Assembly (NCBI RefSeq): GCF_023078275.1
Contig: NC_062971.1
Span: 8,866,001-8,930,000 of the forward strand
Source: Leguminivora glycinivorella
Taxonomy: Eukaryota; Arthropoda; Insecta; Lepidoptera; Tortricidae
Length of the DNA stretch: 64,000 nucleotides
Direction: 5' to 3'
Part shown: piece after piece, positions 1-10,319 of the stretch
Layout: each line of letters opens with the position of its first letter
Position numbering within the stretch: position 1 is the stretch's first letter
Notes under the pieces: generated by a model
Told to the model about the DNA's origin: nothing
What the model saw: only the letters and a program-made list of their open reading frames with translations
Databases searched by the model: none
Program-made: the position numbers and the translations under genes

Positions 1-1510
1 GGAAGGTATCCTGGCATGGAATGTGCTTGCATAGGTAACTACTTCACTCTGTTGGTTTGATTTATTTATACTTACGTAATATAACTCCCATGCATATAAA
101 ACAGAGTTCGTAAATCGCAGAGCTGCTGCGAATGACTGTGAGCTTTTAATTTGGAAAAATAACGACAACGGCAGCACTGACCAGTTTTGTAACGTATGGC
201 CTATTTTTCAGGAAATCGTTTTAGGGACCGGATCAAATAGCAATTTTATTTTGCTTAAGGTAAGGTCGCATTTACAAATAAAAGATTCAAAGGGATACGA
301 TTTTGTGATGGCAACCACTGGTTAATGGTTTCTTTATTGTCGCGTTTAATTTATCGCCGATTTCATCGTCAAACAATGGATAATGGAATCGGATTTATAT
401 CACAACTTGGTTGCTGTCAGTACAGAATCAGAATTCCATTGAATAGGTACTTTGTTCGATTTATCCCTATCCGCATGCTGCAAAGATATATATACTTTTT
501 TTTCCGCTCTTAGTCAAAATCGACGATAAATCGAGATATGGACGGTCGAGAAAATTGATTGTTTAGCAGTTTAAAGTTCAATTTACATTGGACATTTCTA
601 AGCATTAAGCATGCAACCAAATTTACTTAAATCGCAAACTGCTGAAGAATAGACCTTGACCGTCCATTTTCCGAAATTCTACTACCTATTTCGCGAGCTG
701 ATGCTAAAACTGCTAAAAAAAGTACCTATTAGAGGTAATAAATATCGCCCAAGTGCGACTCTACCACTCATATTGAAGGGTTCCGTAAAAAACTTACATT
801 ACCTACTTAACCGATAATGGCCAAAACAATATTTGTTAAAATTAGGTACATACTATAATATGTAATACCTATGTATCTTCTCCAAGTTTTCATCTTTATG
901 GTATCGTCGGTTCAAAAGGTAAAGGGAGTGAGACACAGTCCTATAATATTTGAGGGCGATTATTTATGTCAGGCTTTATTTTAGTAAATAATTTAATTTA
1001 TATAGTTAATACCAGAATAAGTTCGAGCTCATTTTTAGCGCACTAAAGAAGGAATTTATAGACATCCAATTAACTAGTGCAAGTAGTTTATATTGGTCAT
1101 TTTCCGCAATTCGACAACCATTACCACGTTGTGTAAGTGCAAGTAGGTGTAGTTAGAAATTAAATAGGTACTTTATTTATAGTATTTCATGACTCATGAC
1201 ATGGCATTGTTATAAAACACATTTAGACAACGTCGTCATTAATAGACACAGATCATCTTCATACTTAAATTTCATATACATTGCTTTTTAACAATTTTAA
1301 GGACCCTGTATAATCTTCGCTGGTCTCAGGTATTCGTAGTGGTGGTAAAATAATAAGCGGACTGTAGTTGATACTGGTTTACTCCGAATTATGACAAAGA
1401 ACAAAGAAAGTGATACAGTAAATGTCGTTGGAGAGCGGAATTAACGAACAGTAAAGTAACCGTAAGTTTTTGAAAGATATTACAGGTCACAATTGGTACT
1501 TATTTCTATT
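1..1510. other. Gene-free AT-rich stretch
   Basis: No open frame here looks like a protein and no RNA gene is recognisable. The stretch is AT-rich with poly-A/T runs. It contains the imperfect hairpin listed at 539-665 and a short GGGTTCCGTA-type piece near 779-790, which resembles the ends of the repeat family seen at 29602 and 39070. I see nothing else. Confidence 0.5.
539..665. repeat. Imperfect hairpin, MITE-like
   Basis: The left end TGGACGGTC...AGCAGTTT is mirrored by AAACTGCT...GACCGTCCA on the right, giving arms of roughly 33 bp with mismatches around an AT-rich loop. This looks like a small non-autonomous terminal-inverted-repeat element or its remnant. No clear target-site duplication is visible, so the class is not assigned. 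Confidence 0.4.
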
Positions 1511-1513
1511 TAT

Positions 1514-1822
1514 TTATTTAGAGCCTAATGTGTCCCACTGCTGGGCAAAGGCCTCCCCCCTCTTTTTCCACTCATCCCTGTTTGGAGCAACATCTGGCCA
1601 ATCTTTCAAAAAGGAGTCCAAGTTATCCCGCCATCGCCGACGTGGTCTGCCGGTTCCCCGGTTTGACTCGTGGGGCTCCCATTCCGTGGTTATCTTGGCC
1701 CACAAGTCGTCCGGCATTCGGCAGACGTGGCCAGCCCAGTCCCATTTTAGCTTAGCCGCTTTTTGAGCTACGTCTATTATTTGAGTCTTAGAGCGCAGCG
1801 TGGTGTTTCGGACCCTACTTAC
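1514..1822 (-). pseudogene. RTE-type LINE reverse transcriptase, C-terminal fragment
   Basis: Read on the minus strand, this is the C-terminal tail common to insect endonuclease/reverse-transcriptase polyproteins of the RTE type. It runs from a VRNTTLRSKT-like stretch through WDWAGHVCRM, then a GRPRRRWRDN segment and a final AQQWDTLGS before the stop. The 3' end at 1514 is followed by an AAAT-rich tail, as expected of a LINE. All catalytic domains (endonuclease, RT core) are missing, so it is a 5'-truncated dead copy. Its truncated 5' end abuts the 3' end of the R2-like element at about 1826. The family call rests on recognition of the tail only. Confidence 0.75.
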
Positions 1823-1825
1823 TTC

Positions 1826-4800
1826 TACATATCTTATTTATTTAACGAAACAAAATGAAATATAAAAACAAAAAACAAATTGAAATATATACGTACACTA
1901 AAGAAAATACATTAACTAAACTAAACTATGTACAAACTTAAAATTAACTTATAAATAAAAAATGCTCCCCAAGTCGTCACTATATGTTGTGGTGCCCAGA
2001 AGGCTGGCAGCGTTACCTCTTTGGATGGCCAGACTTAATCTCTGGCCGAAGTAGCTGCCAGCTCTCTGGTCACCTGAGGCATCCACGAGGCGCTGGGATA
2101 TCTCTTTAAAAAGTTCGCGCTGGGCCCCCACGGTCCTAGAGTTTCGACGCCGAACGGCGCAAATATATAGCCCTCGCCGAGGACAGCATATTTGCGCCGC
2201 TTATTTTGTTCTGCCGTTGTGGCCGCAGCTCCCGCCTTGACGGAGGTCGCCTGTAGGTGGGACGGCGCGAGCGTGTCAACACAGGTGGCGTCCCACACAA
2301 GCGTCCTCCCTTGCATCCACGGAATGAGTGTCATCCCATCGGGGCGCTTGCCATCGTCGCGTGCGATACCGTTCGGCTCAAGGATAGCCGGCACGCTAAC
2401 GGAGGCGAGCGCCCTCTTGATGACATCATTCAAGGACGCATGGCGGGAGATGCGACCTGCGCTTCTTGGACAGGATAAACCGTGGTGGCCCAGTTCGGTC
2501 ACCATAGCACCGCAGCGGCATCGATGGGGCTCATTTGTTTTGGTGCCCAGACGCAAAGAGGTAGCCAGGGTTAGGGTGGTTTTGTCCAGCAGGGTTCCGA
2601 TTTTGGCTGATGGTAATGCGCGGAGCCAATAACCCGCTTCCGGTTCTGCGACGGCCAACAAACGAGCGCGCTCTGCTGAACTCTGGGCAGATTCAATAAG
2701 TTGAGTTATCGTTGCCTTGCAGAGCGGCTCGTCCCATTGCCTTTGCGACTTAAGGGAAATCGGAAGCGGGCTACCCGGGCAAGACTGCAACCATGTGTCT
2801 TTGGCCTCGTTCAGTGTGGTAATACGCTCGCTGGCAGAGGATGAGCAAAAAATCTTGTCAGCGAGATCTTGTGTGCTGTGAAACGAGGCCAAAAACGCAG
2901 GGAGGGCGACACTGACAACTTGGCGTATACCCAGACCGCCGTGGCGAATTGGCAGAGAGGCCTGGGTCCAGGCGCGGTTGTCTAGGTGAATGTTTAATAT
3001 GGATGAAAGGGTGGTTTTCAAAATGGAGTCCAGTGGTTCGATGAGGTGAGGATGTTTCCAAACAGGACTACACCTGAGTATGTAAGTGAAGTTCGGAACA
3101 AAGAGGCAAAACTTAATGATGGTTAATGCCATGTGTGCACTGATTTTTAGAAGGCGGTCCGAATAAGCTTTATGAATGTTGAGATGTTCATCAATGAGTT
3201 GTGGAATTGATTCAGGGAAGATGGGAGCACCTAGGAGTCTCAAAGATGTTTTGTCTATTATTTTAATGTTAGGGGCCAGGGCATTAAAATAGGATATTAA
3301 ATTTTGAATTTCGTTCGATGGGAAGGGTCTGTTGATAAATAACTCGCATTTGGAGAAATTTAGCTCAAGACCTAACGAGGTAAAAGAATCTGTAAGCGTT
3401 CGCAGGTCGTCCAAAACTGTTTTCCAATCTCCTCCTAGGGTCCCATCGTCGAGATACCATGAGTTGAATTTTGAATTTAGATTTGAGATGGTTGGGTGGA
3501 TGGCGAGACTGAAAATGGCTGGTCCAAGAGGATCACCCTGCTGGCACCCAACCGCAGATGATAAGCGATGGGACTTGAATACTAAGTGCGAGGGCTGATG
3601 GTAGCACTGCCACAGATATTTATAGATCATGGGTGTAGCTTCTTGAACTTGTTTGAGAAGAACCCCTCTATCTAAGGAATTAAAAGCGTCCTTGACATCC
3701 ACCTTCAGCAACACCTCACAATTATCGTTTCCAGCAAAGGCGCGTGCAGCATGAACTGCAGCTTCACAGCCGCCTTTGCTGCCGAAACCGAGTTGCAGTG
3801 GCTGAAATTTTTTTGTCAATTTAGAATATATGTATTTACAACAGATTTTCGAACATATGCGCCTAATTGTGAGGCCTACTGCGATAGGTCGTATGCCTCC
3901 GTCTTTTTTCTTTAGGGCACATAGGCTGGCTCCATATAAAATAGCTAAAACCTCAGTGCATACTTTTCCAGATAGCATTAGGTTTACCAGCTGCGTAATG
4001 TCCTCCAAGAGCTGGTCGCCGGCGTCACCAGTGGCGCCGCATAACAGGTCTTTAAAATGTTGTGGAGAGAGGCCGTCGAGGCCACCGGCGGAGCCATTCT
4101 TGAAAGACATTACAGCAGCTAGCACATCCTTTTTAGTCGCCTCCAGGTTTGGCGCTTCTGAATCTGGGGGAACAGGCAAATTGAGAGATGTTGCTGGAGG
4201 TGGATGTTTGGATATTAATGCTGAAACTGTATCAGGGGTGTCTGGTGCAACAACATCACTGGAGAAAAGCAATGTGGCGGCACCTTAATATCGCCATCCA
4301 TTACTTTTTGCTCGACTGTATGAAATAGTTTTGTATCCTCTTTCGAGTTGCGTTTTAGCTGCGGCCGAGGGGGTGAGACTTGGTTTGCAGGATTTAAACA
4401 ATTTAATTTTTTGGGTAAGTGATACATTATTATTAGTTTCACTGGCGTGTAATATATTGTATGAGAACGAAAATAATTGAGACCAACTATCAACTGTGTT
4501 TTCACTCACTGTCTTTGATATAGTTTGCCTTAGGGCGTTCGCAACGGATATGCGAGCTCCTTTAGGAATTCTTTTTACGATAGGAGTTGCATTCCGTTGC
4601 GAAGCGAGCCAAGTCGGTAAATTATCGAAAGTGTTGTCAGTTCTGGTGTGTGTGGGCAACGGATAAGTACAGCGCCCAGGCGCTGCAATTATACGTTGCG
4701 GCTGTTGGTGTGTTTGTGACTGGGTTCTGTGAGTGCGGGTAATGTGGTTGTTGAGGCCTCGGCGGCCTTTGTAAAGCCTGGACTGTGGTGGGCAGTGGGG

Positions 4801-4899
4801 GCATGGTAAGAGATCTCCGGTGACATTGTTGGTGGCAGTGCTGGGTCTATTTTGGAGAGAAGATGTAGAAGGAGCTTGTGACAGAGGACTAGGGAGCAT
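1826..4899 (-). mobile_element. R2-like (RLE-type) non-LTR retrotransposon, near full length
   Basis: This is the extent of a minus-strand element with one N-terminal zinc finger, a reverse transcriptase and a C-terminal restriction-like endonuclease, plus about 120 bp of A/T-rich 3' UTR (1826-1948). The 5' UTR beyond 4899 cannot be delimited. The element probably belongs to the R2/R4/NeSL-type group, where the endonuclease follows the RT. I cannot place the clade by eye. It touches an RTE fragment on its 3' side. Two more copies of related elements lie in the same orientation at 35640-36603 and 33550-33755. Confidence 0.8.
1949..4899 (-). pseudogene. RLE-type retrotransposon polyprotein (ZnF-RT-endonuclease), two lesions
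   Basis: The frame opens at ATG 4897-4899. A C2H2 finger (CPHC...HITRTH) sits near residues 33-57. The RT core lies in 2035-4272, with motif A (LKVDVKDAFNSLD), a QQGDPLGP box and the catalytic YLDDG. C-terminal to it are a C2HC knuckle (CRCG...HHGLSC) and an RPDG...LVWDATC segment, which fits the PD-(D/E)XK-like RLE nuclease. The frame is continuous across 4287-4272 except for a single in-frame TAA at 4285-4287. A second lesion is a one-base loss in a G run at about 2126-2130, which moves the last ~60 codons (1949-2131) to another frame. Without these it would be roughly 1,000 residues, normal for the group. It would nick target DNA and copy RNA into the nick in the nucleus. Confidence 0.82.
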
Positions 4900-5721
4900 A
4901 TAAACTAACTAATGCACTAATACTACACTTAAAATACAATAAGAAATAAAAATATACATAAAAGCGGCACTGCACTGAATGTATTTTCTACATAGTTTTT
5001 GTTTTTTTTGAAGAAGGAGAAAATAAAAATGTATAATACGAGAGTAAAAACCAAAACGAGTATAAAAAAATGGGTCAAACAACGGCGACTCCTACTGGAG
5101 AAGGACTTGAGTCAATTATTCCTCATGCTCTTTTCACAATCATGTATCACTGGAAGACATGGGCATCATGACCACTGTAAGAATTGTATTTTGGGACACT
5201 TTCTTTCTTGTAAACATTGTTATGATTTTTTCATGTTTTCTTAAACTGACATGACGTCTGTCAAGCCGGCGCCGCAGATATAAGAGCCCGATTACTCGGG
5301 CTGCGGTATGCGCAGATAGAATTTCCCAGCAGTAGGTCGGCTGTAGCCTTTGTAGATTAGTTTAGGCCATAAGCGAGAATTTGGAACTCATTAAAAGGAG
5401 ATTTTGGAACTCATTAAAAATATTTACGACAAAGAGCGTTTTTTACAGCGTGTTTTCAGTTGCTAGGCGATGAGTATTTTGAAAGATTAAAGTTGTCATA
5501 ATTTGAATTTTATATATTGCCATAGGTAAATTTGTGCATAGAGATTATCTAAATTACATATTTTTGGTTATAAACAATATTGATATTTTATTTAAAAAAT
5601 ACAAATTGAATAAATAATGAATTCATAGCCGACAGCTGTTAATAATAGATTATAGTTGTAAGTAAACACTAGTTCGCTAATAAATTAATTATCTATTGAA
5701 TTGAATTTTTGACTGTGTAAT
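4900..5721. other. Gene-free stretch upstream of the R2-like element
   Basis: Part of this is probably the 5' UTR of the R2-like element, but no boundary is visible. A 17-bp direct duplication (TTTGGAACTCATTAAAA at 5380-5396 and 5403-5419) is present. The rest is AT-rich and nondescript. Confidence 0.4.
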
Positions 5722-6429
5722 GTGTATATATGTCACCGTAAAATTGTAAACACCGTTAGTTTATAATTTCACTAGCGAGATTATGAACTAACGAAATATT
5801 GTGATCCGTAACGTACAGTTCACAATTTGACGGATTATTTTTACGTTAGATTATAATCTAACGAAGCGAAACCGTCAAATTGTAAACTGTCATGGCGTCG
5901 GAACGAAGCTAGCGCTCTGATTGGTCGGTTTTATAGTAGATCGTTCTGTGGCCATAGAGTGACTGACACCAATAGACACTGCTATCACAGATGTCTATCA
6001 AAAACCACATTAAACTTTTATCATCAAAATTCGATATTTTGTTTAAGGAAATGGTCGAACTCGCCAAATAAACAAAATTGTCAGTTACTTTGCTTGTTAT
6101 GTGGCGGTTTAATTGGTATATTTCTTGTGATTTAATATTTACTTTTCCAAAAAAAAAAGTTAGTTTATAATCTTACTAGTGAGATTATAAACTGACGAGT
6201 TATGGTGAACCGTAACGTTCACAATTTAACGGATTATTTTTCGTTAGATTATAATCTAACGGAGAGAAACCGTCAAATTGTAAACTGTCATAATATGCGT
6301 CAGGAGCTAGTGCCCTGAATGGTCTGTTTTTTGTTAGATCGTTCTGGGCCCATAGTAGTACCTAACATAAATGGACACTACAATCACATGTCTATTATTA
6401 GTACATTACTCTTCTTTCAGTCGTGTTTT

Positions 6430-8240
6430 GGTTTATCGACACTCGTTTCAAACTTCCTCTATTTTGCACTTGTATCGTTCGACGTTTTTCAGTCTATACA
6501 TATGGCCCTTTAAAGTTTCGATATGGGCACATAATTAACCACATTTCGCACTAGTGCCATAAAACTGCACCATGTGTACTGAAATATACTTTTTAATACA
6601 GTAGCTCAAAAAGTGCCCGTTTTTTGTTTGTTTAGCTTGCGAGAAGTTGTATTTTACGCACTCATGCGTAAAAAGTATGCGTTCCATTTTACGACTACAT
6701 ACCGAGCTGTTTTAATATTAGTCTATTTTACTAAGACGGCAAAAAAACTATAAACTTACTATGAAGTGATTAATGTTTAAAACATTGATATTTCATAAAT
6801 GTAATTGTTTACTTTTAGTCATATTAAACATAAGTTATAAAATGGATTATACTTTGAAAAAGTGGCTCAGAATGAGTCGTGTAAACAGAACGTGAAATGG
6901 AACGAAACGCGTCGTCTGTCATTTAAAGTAGTGGCGTCTTAGGCTGGGCGCACACGGAGGCGACAGTTGCACGGCGACATCTTTTGTCTCTGTCGTTACT
7001 ATATGCGTCCAAGACAGAGACAAAAAATGTCGCCGTGCAACTGTCGCCTCCGTGTGCGCCCAGGGTCACCAACTTAAAGCAAGCACGTTCAAAAACCTTA
7101 ATATGTTACGCGATTTGTCATAATTATTTTATGTTATTTGCAATACTTCGACGCATAAATGAATCGATTGAATTAAAATGTAGGTATACACCGTGTTTCA
7201 CTTAACACTAAAAACCTGAAAACAGTTTGTTCAGAATCGAGAGTAGAATCGATTGAGCTATATCTTGATGGGGGTATTATTTTTATTTAAATTCGTATTA
7301 TTAGTTATTTTTTACGTGCCTATTCTATTGTACTCGTAAGACAACATTGTGTATATCGCACTGCTAGAGGTTGTTTACTTTTTTCAGTATTTAGGGGTAT
7401 TAATACTGGCTGGTTACTTGAACGATTATTTTTTCCGCTACGAGTTTGACGTTGTTTGTCAGTTTAATCTTAATGTTTATCATAAGTCATAACAAATTGA
7501 ACTCGTACCTAATTACAACCTTGTCATTTGAATATTGGGTTTAAATTTGCTTACTGCGATTACCTGTCCAATTTGAAGTTTACTGTGACAAAGCTTTAAA
7601 GTGTTTTACAGTGACATCTTAGCTGTCTATTGGTAAACCTTATGTCGTTGCAGTAACGTACATAAATAAATAGTTTTATGGTTTATGGTGGAAGTTAGCA
7701 ATTATTTTATTGAGTGTAGAGCTAAAAGTCAAGTAGAGCTGTACAGAAAATTAAAAGATGAATACTCTAGATGAGTTTAAAAAAATAAAAATCAGTTGGG
7801 GTGTCTGAGGTTTTGAGTGTTACCGGAAACACTTTTTTTTTTATTTTTTTTTTTTTTTTACACACACGGTACGGTGTACGGTGTGTGTCGTTCGTCACAC
7901 GTGCGAGAATGTCATTCTTCACTCGTCTCGAGTTTTGCCACTCGCGTCCCGCTCGTGGCAAAATGTCTCGGGACTCATGAGGTAATGACATACTTCTCGC
8001 ACTTATAACAAAATGTACTATTTCAGTACAGATGGTGCTTATTTTACGCACTAGTGCGAGAAGTGGTTCATTATCATATGTCAGGACGAAACTTTGGAGG
8101 GCCATCTGTACCTAAAAACGTCGTACGATACACGTGCGAAAAGGAAATTTGTAACTCGTATCGTGGCGTGTCGATTTAAAACATTAATTTATCGCCACTC
8201 GTTTCTAACTTCCTTTTTTACGCACTTGTATCGTAATGTA
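6430..8240. other. Centre of the foldback element
   Basis: No gene. There are two direct copies of a ~48-bp segment (TTTATCG.CACTCGTTTC.AACTTCC...GCACTTGTATCGT) at 6430-6478 and 8188-8233. A region rich in GTGCGAG/CTCGCAC motifs lies at 7860-8080, with a palindromic CACTCGTCTCGAG...CTCGTGGC core. The hairpin at 6944-7063 is listed separately. These look like insertions of short repeats into the element's centre. Confidence 0.45.
6944..7063. repeat. Hairpin MITE with ~50 bp arms
   Basis: CTGGGCGCACACGGAGGCGA at the left is mirrored by TCGCCTCCGTGTGCGCCCAG at the right. The match continues through the ACAGTTGCACGGCGACAT block and the GTCTCTGTC inner ends, leaving a loop of about 17 bp. It is strikingly GC-rich against its AT-rich surroundings. 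No clear target-site duplication was identified. Confidence 0.7.
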
Positions 8241-9173
8241 CTATTTTAATACATTAATTGACATCTGTGATTGTAGTGTCTATTTATGGTAGGTACTCTA
8301 TGGGCACAGAACGATCTAGCAAAAAACTGAGCATTCAGAGCGCTAGCTCCTGACGCATACTTATGACAGTTTACAATTTGACGGTTTCTCTCCGTTAGAT
8401 TATAATCTAACGAAAAATAATCCGTTAAATTGTGAACGTTACGGTTTACCATAACTCGTCAGTTTATAATCTCACTAGTAAGATTATAAACTAACGGTTT
8501 TATTTTTTTGAAAATTGAATATTAAATCACAAGAAATATACCAACTAAGCCGCCACATAACAAGCAAAGTAACTGACAATTTTCTTTATTTGGCGAGTTC
8601 GACCATTTCCTTAAACAATATATCGAATTTTGATGATAAAAGTTTAACGAGATTTTTAATTGACATCTGTGATTGCAGTGTCTGTTTGTGTCAGTCACTC
8701 TATGGCCACAGAACGATCTACTATAAAACCGACCAATCAGAGCACTAGCTTCGTTCCGACGCCATGACAGTTTACAATATGACGGTTTCGCTTCGTTAGA
8801 TTATAATCTAACGTAAAAATAATCCATCAAATTGTGAACTGTACGTTACGATTCACGATATTTCGTTACTTCATAATCTCGCTAGTGAAATTATAAATTA
8901 ACGGTTTTTACAATTTTACTGTGACATATACAAGACTGTAGTTTTCTAATAAGATACCAAATTGACGATATTAATTATTCCTTTTTTAATTACTAATTTT
9001 TATTTCTTTTTTACTCTACAATTATTTCGAATATCGACTGACATTTTACAATTAATTATATATAAGTATGGTACCTTGATGTTTAATAGTATCATCAGCT
9101 TGGTATTACTAATTAAGCTTTAATTACAAATTTAAACATATATTATAATTATGTACTAGTATTAGTTCTACTA

Positions 9174-9541
9174 GTATTAGTACCGGTCTAAAACAAGGCG
9201 ATGCCCTGTCTCCTATGCTTTTCAATTTGGTCCTGGAACATGTGGTTCGAAAACTGGTATCACTTGAGGTTGGAGTAAACCTGAATGGAAGGCATAGACT
9301 GATAGGGTACGCGGATGACCTGGCCTTGCTAGGGGAAAACCGTGAAGAGATGGCATTATCGGCAAGGATTTTGGAGCAAGAAGCAGCAAAAGTGGGTCTC
9401 AGAATCAACCATGAGAAAACGGAATACCTCCATATGAAGCGGTTCAGGGACAGTCGCGCCCAGAGGCAGAACCTACGTGTGGGCGAAAACGCGTACAAGG
9501 GCGTTTCGAAGTTCAAATACCTCGGGTGCACTGTCACTGAT
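9174..9541 (+). pseudogene. RTE reverse transcriptase, left half (RT core)
   Basis: Reading from GLKQGDALSPMLFN through YADDLALL to the FKYLGCTVTD stretch, this is the second half of a LINE RT palm with the catalytic YADD motif and the following thumb start. It is 5'-truncated and has no endonuclease domain. It breaks off at the target duplication ACTGAT (9536-9541), where another LINE inserted. The short GATTCA repeats just after 9541 belong to that inserted element's tail, not to this gene. Confidence 0.8.
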
Positions 9542-9658
9542 TCAGATTCAGATTCAGATTCAGATACAGATTCATTTATTTCTTAATAAGTATTACATGT
9601 TTTTATTACAAACGAATATAAAAATGAGTACATATTAAGATCGTCAGAAATATAGAAT

Positions 9659-10215
9659 TGTTTAATAACGATAGAGTGGACTGTAGGAAAATTCGAGAAA
9701 TTGGGGGGCGACAGGGAGTCAAGATTTAGGGAGTCAGTTGGGCAAGAAAGTTGCGTTATATTATGAAAATGGTGTTACTAAATGGATGAACTAAGTGTGA
9801 AATAGTGTAACACGAAGATTACCTTTCGACGCGCCGATGATGGGACTGAATCGCTGGTCACCGTTGAAGACCTCGGGCTGGATTCTGGCTGTCCTTTGTC
9901 GCTCGCTAGAAAGTAGGCTAAGAACCGTTACCTCTAGTCGTTCAACTTAGCCCTCGATTCTGCCGCTCGACGGTCTCCGGGCCTCTCCTGATACACTACA
10001 CTGATTCTAGCTAGTTTAAATGTTTGGCAGTAGCACTTTTACTGAACGGCGCGAGAGTTAGTAACGAAAGCGATAGCGAGAGATGTGCACTGGTAGTCGT
10101 TCGGTGACAAACTGACTGTCAGTTTTCAACTGACAGCGATTCAAAAAATGTTAGTGTTGCCACGATAAATGCAAAATAATCCTATAAAATGAAAATGCAA
10201 GGTCAAAGCTGAACA
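9659..10215 (-). repeat. BEL/Pao 3' LTR
   Basis: On the plus strand it runs from TGTTTAATAACG to AAAGCTGAACA and is nearly identical to 15813-16371. The clear differences are a short replaced segment near 9810 (GTGTAACACG against TTTTATATAAT) and a C/T change in GAGTTAGTAAC/TG. High LTR similarity implies a fairly recent insertion. Confidence 0.93.
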
Positions 10216-10226
10216 TTCCGCCCACC
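10216..10226 (-). promoter_or_regulatory. Candidate polypurine tract of BEL/Pao
   Basis: On the minus strand GGTGGGCGGAA lies directly against the TG of the 3' LTR, where plus-strand DNA synthesis would be primed. Position and purine content fit. The tract is short. Confidence 0.6.
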
Positions 10227-10319
10227 AAAATGCATTGTATTTTTACCAAGCCGAAATAAACGACAAAAAACTTAAAACTAAACGAAAATGGACGACACAA
10301 GTTTAGTGACCTATAAAGG

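Larger units (their letters stand above)
5722..8934. mobile_element. Foldback-type DNA element with ~690 bp inverted arms
   Basis: The left arm (5722-6408) reappears in reverse complement at 8236-8934 over almost its whole length with minor indels. Examples are TGTATATATGTCAC at the left edge against GTGACATATACA at the right, and the TAGATCGTTCTGTGGCC block in both. Each arm contains two related sub-units, each with an identical 20-bp perfect palindrome (5844-5863, 6242-6261, 8393-8412, 8794-8813). The 1.8 kb centre has no transposase-like frame; it carries a hairpin MITE and other repeats. The architecture fits a non-autonomous foldback element. Superfamily is unknown and no clear target duplication was found. 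Confidence 0.75.

Noticed and set aside
7767..8105. Minus-strand 112-codon frame with Lys-rich run
   Set aside because: Runs across poly-T and motif-rich repeat DNA in the foldback centre; no recognisable domain.
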